From NCBI RefSeq assembly GCF_009905545.1, contig NZ_JAAALB010000022.1, positions 29,742 through 93,741 on the forward strand: 64,000 bases of DNA. Direction: 5' to 3'. Positions 46,340-54,934 of this stretch are shown piece after piece. Source of the DNA: Cellulophaga sp. BC115SP (GTDB taxonomy: Bacteria; Bacteroidota; Bacteroidia; Cytophagales; Spirosomataceae). Each line of letters begins with the position of its first letter. Position 1 is the stretch's first letter. The notes under the pieces were generated by a model. The model was given only the letters and a program-made list of their open reading frames with translations, made no database searches and had not been told where the DNA came from. Position numbers and translations under genes: made by a program.

Positions 46340-48496
46340 ATGAATCACAAGAAACTAATTATCGTTGAGAGTCCTAATAAAATTAAGAAAATACAATCCT
46401 TGGTTGGTGAAACCTATAAAGTAATGGCCTCAATAGGACATATTCGAAGACTGCCTTTAAAATCGCTCGGCGTGTTGCGAAACGAGGGTTATCAATTGGA
46501 ATATGAAATGGAGGATAGTAAAAAACAAGTAATAGCCTCATTAGTAGCAGAAACCAAGAAAGTAGGTAGAGATCAAGTGCTTATTGCCTCAGATCCAGAC
46601 CGAGAAGGCGAAGCCATTGCTTACCATTTGGCAAAAGTGTTAGGATTAGATTTGAAAAGTGTATGTCGAATCGAATTTCATGAGCTAACCTCCAAGGCTA
46701 TACTTCAAGCTTTGCAAAGTCCAAGAGTGATTAACCTTGCCTTGGTTAAAGCCCAAGAGGCTCGACGTGGAATTGATAGATTGGCAGGTTTTGAGGTTTC
46801 TCAAGTGCTCAATCGAAAATTGAAGAAAGTAAATGCTTCGTCTTACTCGGCAGGGAGAGTACAATCCCCTGCCCTAAAATTGGTCGTAGAACGTGAACGA
46901 GCGATTGCTGCCTTTGAACCAAAATCGTCTTATAAGCTCAAGGCAAGCTTTTTTACCTCAGTGAATCACGCTCAGTTAAGTCCACTACGATTGACAGCCA
47001 ATTATATGGGTGACGCATTTGAACGAGAGACCTTACTACTTTATTTAGATGGAGCTCATCAACATGAATTTCAGGTAGAAAAAGTAGAAAAGCAGGAAGT
47101 CCAACGACGTCCTAGTCCTGCTTTTATTACCTCTACTTTACAGCAAGATGCTATTAAAAAGTTTAAGTGGGGAGCTAAAAAGGTAATGGATATTGCTCAA
47201 CAACTTTTCGAGCAAGGTTTGATTAGTTATATGCGAACAGATAGTCCCAATTTAAGTGAAGAAGCGCTCAAGGCTATTGAAGCAAAGTTAAAGGCAGAGG
47301 GTCAAGAGGCATTGTTTGCCAAAACTATCTATCAATCTAAAGACAATGCACAAGAAGCTCACGAAGCAATTCGTCCGACCAATTTTGATTTGTCAACTGC
47401 AGGAGAAGGTAAAGAACAACAAGATCTCTACAGTTTGATTTATCGTCGAGCGATAGCTTCCCAGATGATACCTGCTATCTATGCTCAAGAAACGATTTTG
47501 ATAAGAGATACCACAAGCAATCTCTTTTTTAAACAACAACGAAAGCGCTTGGTTGAATCAGGTTTCCTAACGATTTACACGGAGTCTAAAACAGAAGAAG
47601 ATAACGAGGATGAAAATGTCTCACAAGAAGCCATGCTCGTAGCTGAAGGAGAAAAACTGCTTTTATATGACATAATAGCCAAGGGAACTTATAGTAATCC
47701 TCCCAAACGATACGATGAAGCAGGCTTGGTGAGTGAATTAGAAAAGTTGGGCATAGGTCGCCCTTCGACTTATGCGACTATTCTTAATCAAATCATAGAA
47801 CATAAGCAGTATGCAGTTGTTAAAACGATAGCTCCTACCCTTCGAGAAATCGACGTGATTCTTTTGACTCATGAACAGAAGATTAGCATACAGCAAGAGA
47901 AACAATCTATTGGAGGAGACAAAGATAAATTAGTGCCAAGCGAGCAAGGACTGGCCATAATAGATTTTCTCAATGAGCATTTTAGTCCGATGGTTAACTA
48001 TCGCTTCACGGCTGAGATGGAAGAGAGATTGGATACGATTACTCAGGGAAAGTATTCCTATCAAGAAATCATGAAAGATTTTGACAGTACTCACCAACAG
48101 TGTTTGTTTGCTAGCGGTGCCCTAGCAGACGTGGTTGAACGCAAAACGATGGAGGTCGGTATCTGGCAAGGGCATGCTATCCAATATGGAAAAAATGACA
48201 AAGGAGCTTATCTTCTCTACCAAGGACAGTTTTATAAATACCTTGGTGAAAATGATCCAAATGAGTTGGAAGCTCAAGCGTATATACAAGAGTGTGTAAA
48301 AGCATTAGAAAACAGATTTACGCTTTCCATGGGTGAATTGACGTTGAAGGAAGGACCTTATGGTTTGTATATTGAAGATAAGAAAGGCAATAAAGCCCCC
48401 TTAAAGAAAACCAAGGAGGAAGCAAAGGCATTAACAAAATCAGATTTAGTGCAAATACTCAAAGATTATCAAGCATGGAAAAAGAAACAAAAGTAA
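46340..48496 (+). CDS. Type IA DNA topoisomerase (ICE-encoded)
   Basis: The 718 aa enzyme relaxes negatively supercoiled DNA. The Toprim fold has IVESPNKIKKIQSLVG at the start and ASDPDREGEAIAYHLA (about 85-100). The nucleophile Tyr297 lies in GLISYMRTDSPNLSEEAL, and EAHEAIRPTNF is the conserved end motif. The C-terminal zinc-finger repeats of cellular TopA are absent; instead one repeat of the form LKEGPYGLYIEDKKGNKAPL closes the protein. This is the shorter form found in ICEs and plasmids. It overlaps the next gene's start by 22 bp. Confidence 0.92.
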   Translation: MNHKKLIIVESPNKIKKIQSLVGETYKVMASIGHIRRLPLKSLGVLRNEGYQLEYEMEDSKKQVIASLVAETKKVGRDQVLIASDPDREGEAIAYHLAKVLGLDLKSVCRIEFHELTSKAILQALQSPRVINLALVKAQEARRGIDRLAGFEVSQVLNRKLKKVNASSYSAGRVQSPALKLVVERERAIAAFEPKSSYKLKASFFTSVNHAQLSPLRLTANYMGDAFERETLLLYLDGAHQHEFQVEKVEKQEVQRRPSPAFITSTLQQDAIKKFKWGAKKVMDIAQQLFEQGLISYMRTDSPNLSEEALKAIEAKLKAEGQEALFAKTIYQSKDNAQEAHEAIRPTNFDLSTAGEGKEQQDLYSLIYRRAIASQMIPAIYAQETILIRDTTSNLFFKQQRKRLVESGFLTIYTESKTEEDNEDENVSQEAMLVAEGEKLLLYDIIAKGTYSNPPKRYDEAGLVSELEKLGIGRPSTYATILNQIIEHKQYAVVKTIAPTLREIDVILLTHEQKISIQQEKQSIGGDKDKLVPSEQGLAIIDFLNEHFSPMVNYRFTAEMEERLDTITQGKYSYQEIMKDFDSTHQQCLFASGALADVVERKTMEVGIWQGHAIQYGKNDKGAYLLYQGQFYKYLGENDPNELEAQAYIQECVKALENRFTLSMGELTLKEGPYGLYIEDKKGNKAPLKKTKEEAKALTKSDLVQILKDYQAWKKKQK

Positions 48497-49500
48497 GATT
48501 ACAGGTGCTTGATGGCTTACGTGGGTATTTTATTCTTTGGATTGGGATATTCAATACTCTGAGTATTCTTCAAGCACTATGTCCCAATGTCTATATTGCA
48601 GGGATATTGTTATTGATTAATGACAAAGGATGGTTTTGTTTGTGTGGTATCTTCGGCTATAGTTTTGGACTTTTACTCCAAAGTGAAGAAGGCAGTAAGG
48701 GCTTTTTGAAAAGAATGTTATTACTTTTCCTGTTGGGGTTTATAAACAGTTTTTTGTTTTACGGCGATATACTCAAGGACTATGCTATGATAGGTCTATT
48801 GCTGTATTTTCTAGAAAATCCTATCAAAAAATATCCTCAGTGGAGTTTAGTAATCGTATCTGCCCTTGTATTATTGAGCCTGTATTGGATAGGCTTTGAC
48901 ATGGCTAAGGCAGGAAACTTTGCACAAATCCTAAAAGTCAAAGGATGGTTAGCTCCCATTACCTACAATCTGCAATTATATACACAATCAAAATACTTTT
49001 TGATATGCTATCACTTAGAAATGTTCTGGTTAGTAATGTTAGGTTATATGGCCAGCCAGCAAGGTATTGAGAGATTAGTATTTTGGGTATGCTCAAGTAT
49101 GCGTAAAAACTTCCAATTGTATTTGTTTCTTGATGTTTTAATGATAGGTATTTGGTTTATGAATACAACCAATAAACTAGGGAATTATGGATATTTATTT
49201 CATATTCTCTTTTTCTCAATTTGGTATATGTTAGGGCTTGTACAAGTTATGACCAAACTCCCTAAGTTGGGCAATTTTTTAGCAGAAATAGGCAAATGTA
49301 CCTTGAGTTTATATCTGTGTCAAAATGTGATTCTATACCTAATGATACTACTAAATTTAGAATGCTCAAAGATGACAGGCACGCTCTTTTTAGGATTACA
49401 AATAGGGCTAATTATCTGGTTTAGATTTGATAAACGGTTTTTAGGTAGTCGATTTGTGGAGAAGTACTGGAGAGCTTTAGCTTTGAGGAAGTGGATGTAA
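48475..49500 (+). CDS. DUF418/YeiB-like membrane protein
   Basis: The 341 aa protein has about nine to ten hydrophobic helices. It opens with VLDGLRGYFILWIGIFNTL, which matches the DxLRG start of DUF418/acyltransferase-like membrane proteins. Near the end GKCTLSLYLCQNVILYL mirrors the family's SLTNYLLQS block. The substrate is unknown. Starting inside the topoisomerase coding region (48475) it is translationally coupled and belongs to the ICE. Such a gene in an ICE is unusual; it may alter the cell envelope of the host. Last gene of the ICE core. Confidence 0.7.
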   Translation: MEKETKVRLQVLDGLRGYFILWIGIFNTLSILQALCPNVYIAGILLLINDKGWFCLCGIFGYSFGLLLQSEEGSKGFLKRMLLLFLLGFINSFLFYGDILKDYAMIGLLLYFLENPIKKYPQWSLVIVSALVLLSLYWIGFDMAKAGNFAQILKVKGWLAPITYNLQLYTQSKYFLICYHLEMFWLVMLGYMASQQGIERLVFWVCSSMRKNFQLYLFLDVLMIGIWFMNTTNKLGNYGYLFHILFFSIWYMLGLVQVMTKLPKLGNFLAEIGKCTLSLYLCQNVILYLMILLNLECSKMTGTLFLGLQIGLIIWFRFDKRFLGSRFVEKYWRALALRKWM

Positions 49501-49752
49501 AACAAAAGCATCGGCATAATGCGGAGTGAATATTTTACTAATGGTCATAGTTTTATCAATAGCTAATTGGCGAAGCTAATATTAAGGGTAAAATTGAATA
49601 AAAGCGAGTATTGCATTGTAAATTATTGAGTAGTCACTAACTTCTAAGTAGTGAAATGGCTGTTTATAGGCTCTATTAGAGTAATTCTACACCTACGAAT
49701 ACAATACTAAATAGAAATTTTAATAAATGCAATAGACATTATCACGATTTAT

Positions 49753-49989
49753 TCATTCGAAAGTAACTCTATGATTGTGTAATCCGACAGCAATATCCAT
49801 GAGACAATCTAGAATTTGATCGCTTCTTAAGCATATTTTTTCCTTGACGATTCTTACTCTTTTTACCCTTGCAAAAGCATGCTCTTTTTTCACTCCTACT
49901 TGAGAAATATCTTTGCTAATTTGCTTCTGAAGAGGTTTCATCTTTTTTACAATTTGAATCTTTAAAATCCTTTGAGATAAGTTTGACAT
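49753..49989 (-). pseudogene. C-terminal remnant of a DDE transposase (IS5-like)
   Basis: The 78 codon fragment carries GVKKEHAFARVKRVRIVKEK, then RSDQILDCLMDIAVGLHNHR, the usual last helix region of IS5/DDE_Tnp_4-type transposases, where the Glu of the DDE triad would be the E of KEH. The catalytic Asp residues and the N-terminal part are missing. The same frame is open about 21 codons upstream of the ATG before a stop. It separates the conjugation block from the defence block. Confidence 0.55.
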
Positions 49990-50086
49990 AAGTGTTTTAT
50001 CATTCGTATCATAAGAACTTTTTTGTGGATTATTGCTTTGGACAGGACACTAAAATATGAAATAGATTTAATGCAAAACTATCAAG

Positions 50087-50104
50087 TTGAGAAGCTCTTC
50101 TCAA
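50087..50104. promoter_or_regulatory. Palindrome TTGAGAAG-CT-CTTCTCAA
   Basis: An 8 bp perfect inverted repeat with a 2 nt centre lies 95 bp before the serine recombinase start. It could be an operator or a weak terminator; a T-rich stretch follows it on the right. Confidence 0.45.
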
Positions 50105-50135
50105 ATATTTTATTTACAAAGTTTTGTTCTACTTG

Positions 50136-50166
50136 TTGTTTTCTTTTTCAAAGTTCGATAAGTTTA
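50136..50166 (+). promoter_or_regulatory. Candidate promoter of the recombinase-ssp operon
   Basis: TTG at 50136-50138 and TAAGTTTA at 50159-50166 (7 of 8 of the TAnnTTTG element), spaced by 20 nt. Transcription would start near 50173, 26 bp before the ATG. Confidence 0.4.
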
Positions 50167-50198
50167 CAAAATAATCAGTAAATAGAACTTTTCGATAT

Positions 50199-50795
50199 AT
50201 GGAAATTGCTTACGCTCGAATTTCAAGGAATGAACTAAATTTAGATTTGCAATTAGATGCTTTCAAAAAAAATAGTATAGATAAAATCTTTATAGATAAT
50301 GCATCGGGAGTAAAGACAAGTAAACCTGAATTAGATAAATTACTTCAATTCTCACAGCGTGGAGATACTGTTGTAGTATGGCGTTTAGATAGATTGGGCT
50401 GTTCAACAACGCAACTCATAAAGCTAGTTGAAGAGCTAAAGGCTAAAGGAATTCACCTAAAATCTCTTTCGGAAGGAATAGATACCGCATCCTCTTCCGG
50501 TAACATAATTTTTCAAATATTTTGTGTGCTTGCCGAACATGAAAGAAACGTCTTGCGAGAACGTACAAAAGCAGGTTTAAGTTCTGCACGTGCGAGAGGG
50601 AGAGTTGGTGGAAGACAAAAGGGCTTATCTGCTCGATATGAAAGTATAAAGGAACTTGTAAAAGAGGCTTATATCGCCGAAAAAAATACTACTGAGGAAA
50701 TAATGCAAGCATTTAACATTAAATCAAGAAGTACACTATACAGAATTTTAAGAAATGCAAATGTAAATATCCCAGGGTTTGTTAAAGGAAAGTAA
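50199..50795 (+). CDS. Serine recombinase (resolvase/invertase type)
   Basis: The 198 aa protein matches the small serine recombinases (Tn3 resolvase, Hin). It has the catalytic Ser9 in YARISRNELNLDLQ, the DTVVVWRLDRLG block, and AEHERNVLRERTKAGLSSA before a C-terminal helix-turn-helix (TTEEIMQAFNIKSRSTLYRI). The second of the two Arg residues in DRLGR, essential in gamma-delta resolvase (Arg71), is Cys68 here (codon TGT at 50400-50402). The gene precedes sspB by 16 bp on the same strand and may be co-transcribed. It could resolve or invert DNA in this region, or have come with the cargo. Confidence 0.85.
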   Translation: MEIAYARISRNELNLDLQLDAFKKNSIDKIFIDNASGVKTSKPELDKLLQFSQRGDTVVVWRLDRLGCSTTQLIKLVEELKAKGIHLKSLSEGIDTASSSGNIIFQIFCVLAEHERNVLRERTKAGLSSARARGRVGGRQKGLSARYESIKELVKEAYIAEKNTTEEIMQAFNIKSRSTLYRILRNANVNIPGFVKGK

Positions 50796-50811
50796 ATGAT
50801 ATTTAATAATA

Positions 50812-51714
50812 ATGGCTATAAATAACGATAATAAACGTTTTTCTTTTTCGGGACATGAATCCTTTCAATGTAGGAGTTTATGGCTAAAAAAAGGCTATGA
50901 TTTTGTAAATGAAGGAAATTCATTTAACAACGAAGATGCTGTAGTAAGGCTTGGTGTAGGGAAAAATATGGTTACTTCTATTCGTTTTTGGATGAAAGCT
51001 TTTGATTTATTGGACACTGATGATAATTTGACTCAAATTGCGCATCAAATATTTTCTGACTCGTATGGTTTTGACCCATTTTTAGAAGATGAAGCCACCT
51101 TGTGGCTCTTACATTTTCATTTAGTTTCCAAAGGATTTGCCACAACCTATGATTTATTGTTTAATGAATTCAGAAAGGGAAAAATTGAATTTACAAAAGA
51201 TAATTTCGTATCGTTTGTGAAGCGTAAATCGGATGTTTTAAAAGTTTCTACGCCGAGTGATAAAACGATTAAAGCAGATTTCGATGTTATGGCAAAAATA
51301 TATAATCGGACAAACGCCCAAAACAATGACAAAGAAGAAAGCTTTTCTGGAGTACTATCAGAATTGACAATTATGAATACTTTCTTTCGTGGAGATGTAG
51401 AGTATTTTGTCATAGACAATACAGAAAAGTCGCAAATACCAGCCGAAATACTATTGTATGGAATTTTAATCAGCACAGGAAACGATGTATCAATTGATTT
51501 TTCAAAGATAGAACAGGAATATAATAGCATAGGAAATATCTTTGCTATAAATAGAACAGGAATAATTGAAAAAATTGAAGAAATGGTAAATTTATATCCC
51601 AAACAAATTGTTTTCAGTGACCAAGCAGGTATAAAATTATTACAATTTAAAGAAGACAGATTAAATCCATTTGAAGTCTTAAAAAAATATTACGAACCAG
51701 TATATGCAAAATAA
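50812..51714 (+). CDS. sspB: SspB, DUF4007 DNA phosphorothioation protein
   Basis: The 300 aa protein has the DUF4007 signature: FSFSGHESFQCRSLWLKKGY (about 10-29), VVRLGVGKNMVTSIRFWMKA (about 44-63) and DPFLEDEATLWLLHFHLVSK (about 84-103). In known SspABCD systems SspB acts as a DNA-nicking component needed for inserting sulfur in one strand. The gene begins the defence operon and overlaps sspC by 11 bp (51704-51714). Assignment rests on both the family and the gene order B-C-D. Similar DUF4007 proteins occur in related Dnd-like loci. Confidence 0.88.
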   Translation: MAINNDNKRFSFSGHESFQCRSLWLKKGYDFVNEGNSFNNEDAVVRLGVGKNMVTSIRFWMKAFDLLDTDDNLTQIAHQIFSDSYGFDPFLEDEATLWLLHFHLVSKGFATTYDLLFNEFRKGKIEFTKDNFVSFVKRKSDVLKVSTPSDKTIKADFDVMAKIYNRTNAQNNDKEESFSGVLSELTIMNTFFRGDVEYFVIDNTEKSQIPAEILLYGILISTGNDVSIDFSKIEQEYNSIGNIFAINRTGIIEKIEEMVNLYPKQIVFSDQAGIKLLQFKEDRLNPFEVLKKYYEPVYAK

Positions 51715-54700
51715 CCCTCAATATACAACCTCAGTAAACATTAATCGTGATAGTGATAGAAACTTAATCTATCATCCGACACCTAATGCAGAAAAGGTTA
51801 TTCATACAATAACGAACGATTTTAAGCAAAATAGTCTTCGCGCATTCAACATTGTTGGGTCTTATGGTACAGGAAAATCGTCTTTACTTTGGGCATTTGA
51901 GCAGAGCTTAACTGGAAAACAAAAGTTTTTTGATATTACGCTTGTTAAAAAGCCTAAGTTTAAAGTAGTAAAGTTAATTGGAGAGTATAAGTCTATTATT
52001 GATGCTTTTGCCGATGAATTTGGAGTTACAATAAATCAAGATAAAACCAAACATATTCTATCAGAAATCTATAATCAGTACTATGATTTAGGAGATAAAA
52101 ACCCACTATTGGTCATTTTTATTGATGAATTTGGTAAATTTTTAGAGTATTCAGCTAAACATGAGCCAGAAAAAGAATTGTATTTTATTCAAGAATTAGC
52201 TGAATTTGTCAATAACTCAACTCGTAACATTTGCCTAATTACGACCGTACACCAAAACTTTGATGCTTATGCAAATAGCCTGAATAAAGAACAAAAACAA
52301 GAATGGGCAAAAGTTAAAGGAAGGTTCAGAGAAATAGGCTTCAATGAGCCTATTGAACAGCTTTTGTTTTTAGCAGCAGAGCATCTCAATGCAGGTGTTC
52401 CTAATACATTAGTAAATTCATTTGAAAGTATTAAGAGTAGCATTGAACAAACCAAAATTTTCAGGTCTAATGCAGAGTTTGTAAATGGTATAGCCCCTAA
52501 GTTATATCCGTTGGACTTGGTAGCAGCTTATACCCTTACAGTTTCATTACAGAAATACGGACAAAATGAACGCTCACTATTCTCATTCTTAGAATCAACG
52601 GATTATTCTGGAGTAAAACAATTTCAAACTTCAGATGCTAATCCATACTATAATATTGCGAATGTTTATGACTATTTAATCAACAATTATTATTCCTTCC
52701 TGAATTCTAAAGATAACCCAGATATTGCTGCTTGGGGTGGTATCCGTTCATCAACTGAAAGGATAGAGCGTTTTTTTGACGATGCCACAACTGTAGAATC
52801 ATATACCAAATTAGTAAAAGTTATAGGTTTATTATCCATAATAGCTCCTAAGGGTTCATCTATTGCTGATAATTTCCTTAACGAATATGGAAGAGTTTGT
52901 TTAGGAATTGACAATGTTGATAATATCATTACCGATTTAGTAAATCGAAAAATAATTATCAAAAGGGCTTATAGTCGAAGATATGTATTATTAGATGGCA
53001 CAGACCTTGACATTCATACAGCAATAAATGAAGCAGGTAGTAAGATTTCTGAAATAACGGATGTTGTAACACAGTTAGAAAAATATTATTCGTTACCACC
53101 CATTATTGCTAAAATGGAATCTTATCAATCGGGAACTCCTCGATTGTTTGAATTTATAATTTCTGATTATCCAAAATCACAAGAGCCATTAGATGAAATA
53201 GATGGGTTTATTAATCTCATTTTTGATGAAGAGCTTTCATTAGAGGGTTTACGAAAAATATCTCATAATGAGAAACATACAATCATTTATGGATTTTATA
53301 AAAATACTCGCAGAGTAAAGGACCAACTATTTGAAATCGAAAAAACACAGAGGGTAATTTTAGAAAATAGTGAAGATAAAGTTGCTGTCAGAGAACTTAA
53401 TAATATTCTAAAATATCACCAAAATTTATTAAATCACTATATTTTAGATAGCTTTTATACTGGAGAAGTTATATGGGTATTTAACGGTAAGGAGCAGACT
53501 GTAACAAATAAAAGAGACTTTAATAAACTTTTATCCATTGTTTGTAAAACAAAGTATCCCCTTTGTCCAGTATTTAAGAATGAGTTAATAAATAAGCACA
53601 AGGTTTCTGGACAAATTCACACAGCTCGGAAAGAGTTTTTTAAACAATTAGTTACAAATTGGAAAGATGTAGACTTAGGATATGAGAAAGATAAGTTTCC
53701 ACCTCAGAAAACAATATACCTCTCATTATTAAAGGAAAATGGGATTAAACTTTATGATACCGACCCGAATTTTAGACCTGATATTAGTGAAAATTCCAAT
53801 TTTAAGCCGCTATGGGACTTTTGTGTTCAATTTTTAAATAAATCGAAACAATCAAGGCTTCCTATTATCGAATTATTTAAAGAACTCAGTAAGCCTCCGT
53901 TTAAACTGAAGAGAGGATTAATAGAATTATGGATTCCTACTTTTTTGTTTATTAAGCGTTTCGATACTGCTTTGTTTGGTGATGGAATCTACTTGCCCGA
54001 ATTGAGCGGTGATATATTGGAACTCATTGCTCGTTCTCCTGAACGTTATGAAGTAAAGGCATTTAATTTGGATGGTGTAAGATTAGATTTATTTAATAGT
54101 TACAGAGCATTCTTGCAACAATCAACAGAGGCAAATATAAGCAACCGAACCTTTATCGAAACGATCAAGCCATTTTTAGACTTTTATACCCGCTTACCTG
54201 AGTATGCCAAAAATACAAAAAGAGTCAGCAATACAGCAATTTTAGTAAGAGATGCTATTGTAAAAGCAAAAGACCCTGAAAAAACGTTTTTTGAAGATTT
54301 CCCAACAGCGTTAGGTTACTCTATCGTTGCATTACAACAATCAAGGGTTAGTTTGCAAGAGTTCATCACAGCACTTGAAGGTGCTATTAGAGAGTTACGT
54401 GTAAGCTATGATGAATTGATAAAAAGGTTTGAAGAGTATATAATCAGTGAGTTTATTGGTGAAAATATTGCTTTTGAAGAGTATAAAGGAATTCTGCAAA
54501 AGAGATACCAAAAGTTGCAAAAACCTTTATTAATGACTCATCAAAAGGCATTTATCCAACGATTAGACTCTCCTTTAGATGATAAAATTGGCTGGTTAAG
54601 CTCAATAGCACAACTTCTAGTTGGTCGGAGTCTTAATACATTCAAGGATGAAGATGAAGGTATTTTATACAATAAACTGAAACAAATGATTTTAGATTTG

Positions 54701-54934
54701 GATAATCTAAATGCAATTTCTAATATTGAGATAGATGAGTCTAAAGAAGATGCCATAGGGGTCGAAATTAGCTCTTATGCCGGTGGTGTAAATAAAACAT
54801 TATTACGACTACCCAAAAACAAGAAACCAGCCATTACAAAAATCGAAAACAATATTCGAGAGCAAATGTCTGATGATAAATCTATAAATATTGTTGTATT
54901 AGCCAATTTACTTAAAGAACTTTTACAAAAATGA
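51704..54934 (+). CDS. sspC: SspC, P-loop ATPase of the phosphorothioation system
   Basis: The 1076 aa protein has Walker A GSYGTGKS (52-59) and Walker B LLVIFIDE (135-142). A following AAA-like segment contains RNICLITTVHQNF, where the T-T-H-Q looks like a sensor. The rest is long and helical with a winged-helix-like part after about 360 (NLINDLVNRKIIIKRAYS in altered form) and no recognisable nuclease. In the known system SspC is an ATPase required for modification. It overlaps sspB by 11 bp and sspD by 4 bp (54931-54934), giving strong translational coupling. Confidence 0.85.
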   Translation: MQNNPQYTTSVNINRDSDRNLIYHPTPNAEKVIHTITNDFKQNSLRAFNIVGSYGTGKSSLLWAFEQSLTGKQKFFDITLVKKPKFKVVKLIGEYKSIIDAFADEFGVTINQDKTKHILSEIYNQYYDLGDKNPLLVIFIDEFGKFLEYSAKHEPEKELYFIQELAEFVNNSTRNICLITTVHQNFDAYANSLNKEQKQEWAKVKGRFREIGFNEPIEQLLFLAAEHLNAGVPNTLVNSFESIKSSIEQTKIFRSNAEFVNGIAPKLYPLDLVAAYTLTVSLQKYGQNERSLFSFLESTDYSGVKQFQTSDANPYYNIANVYDYLINNYYSFLNSKDNPDIAAWGGIRSSTERIERFFDDATTVESYTKLVKVIGLLSIIAPKGSSIADNFLNEYGRVCLGIDNVDNIITDLVNRKIIIKRAYSRRYVLLDGTDLDIHTAINEAGSKISEITDVVTQLEKYYSLPPIIAKMESYQSGTPRLFEFIISDYPKSQEPLDEIDGFINLIFDEELSLEGLRKISHNEKHTIIYGFYKNTRRVKDQLFEIEKTQRVILENSEDKVAVRELNNILKYHQNLLNHYILDSFYTGEVIWVFNGKEQTVTNKRDFNKLLSIVCKTKYPLCPVFKNELINKHKVSGQIHTARKEFFKQLVTNWKDVDLGYEKDKFPPQKTIYLSLLKENGIKLYDTDPNFRPDISENSNFKPLWDFCVQFLNKSKQSRLPIIELFKELSKPPFKLKRGLIELWIPTFLFIKRFDTALFGDGIYLPELSGDILELIARSPERYEVKAFNLDGVRLDLFNSYRAFLQQSTEANISNRTFIETIKPFLDFYTRLPEYAKNTKRVSNTAILVRDAIVKAKDPEKTFFEDFPTALGYSIVALQQSRVSLQEFITALEGAIRELRVSYDELIKRFEEYIISEFIGENIAFEEYKGILQKRYQKLQKPLLMTHQKAFIQRLDSPLDDKIGWLSSIAQLLVGRSLNTFKDEDEGILYNKLKQMILDLDNLNAISNIEIDESKEDAIGVEISSYAGGVNKTLLRLPKNKKPAITKIENNIREQMSDDKSINIVVLANLLKELLQK

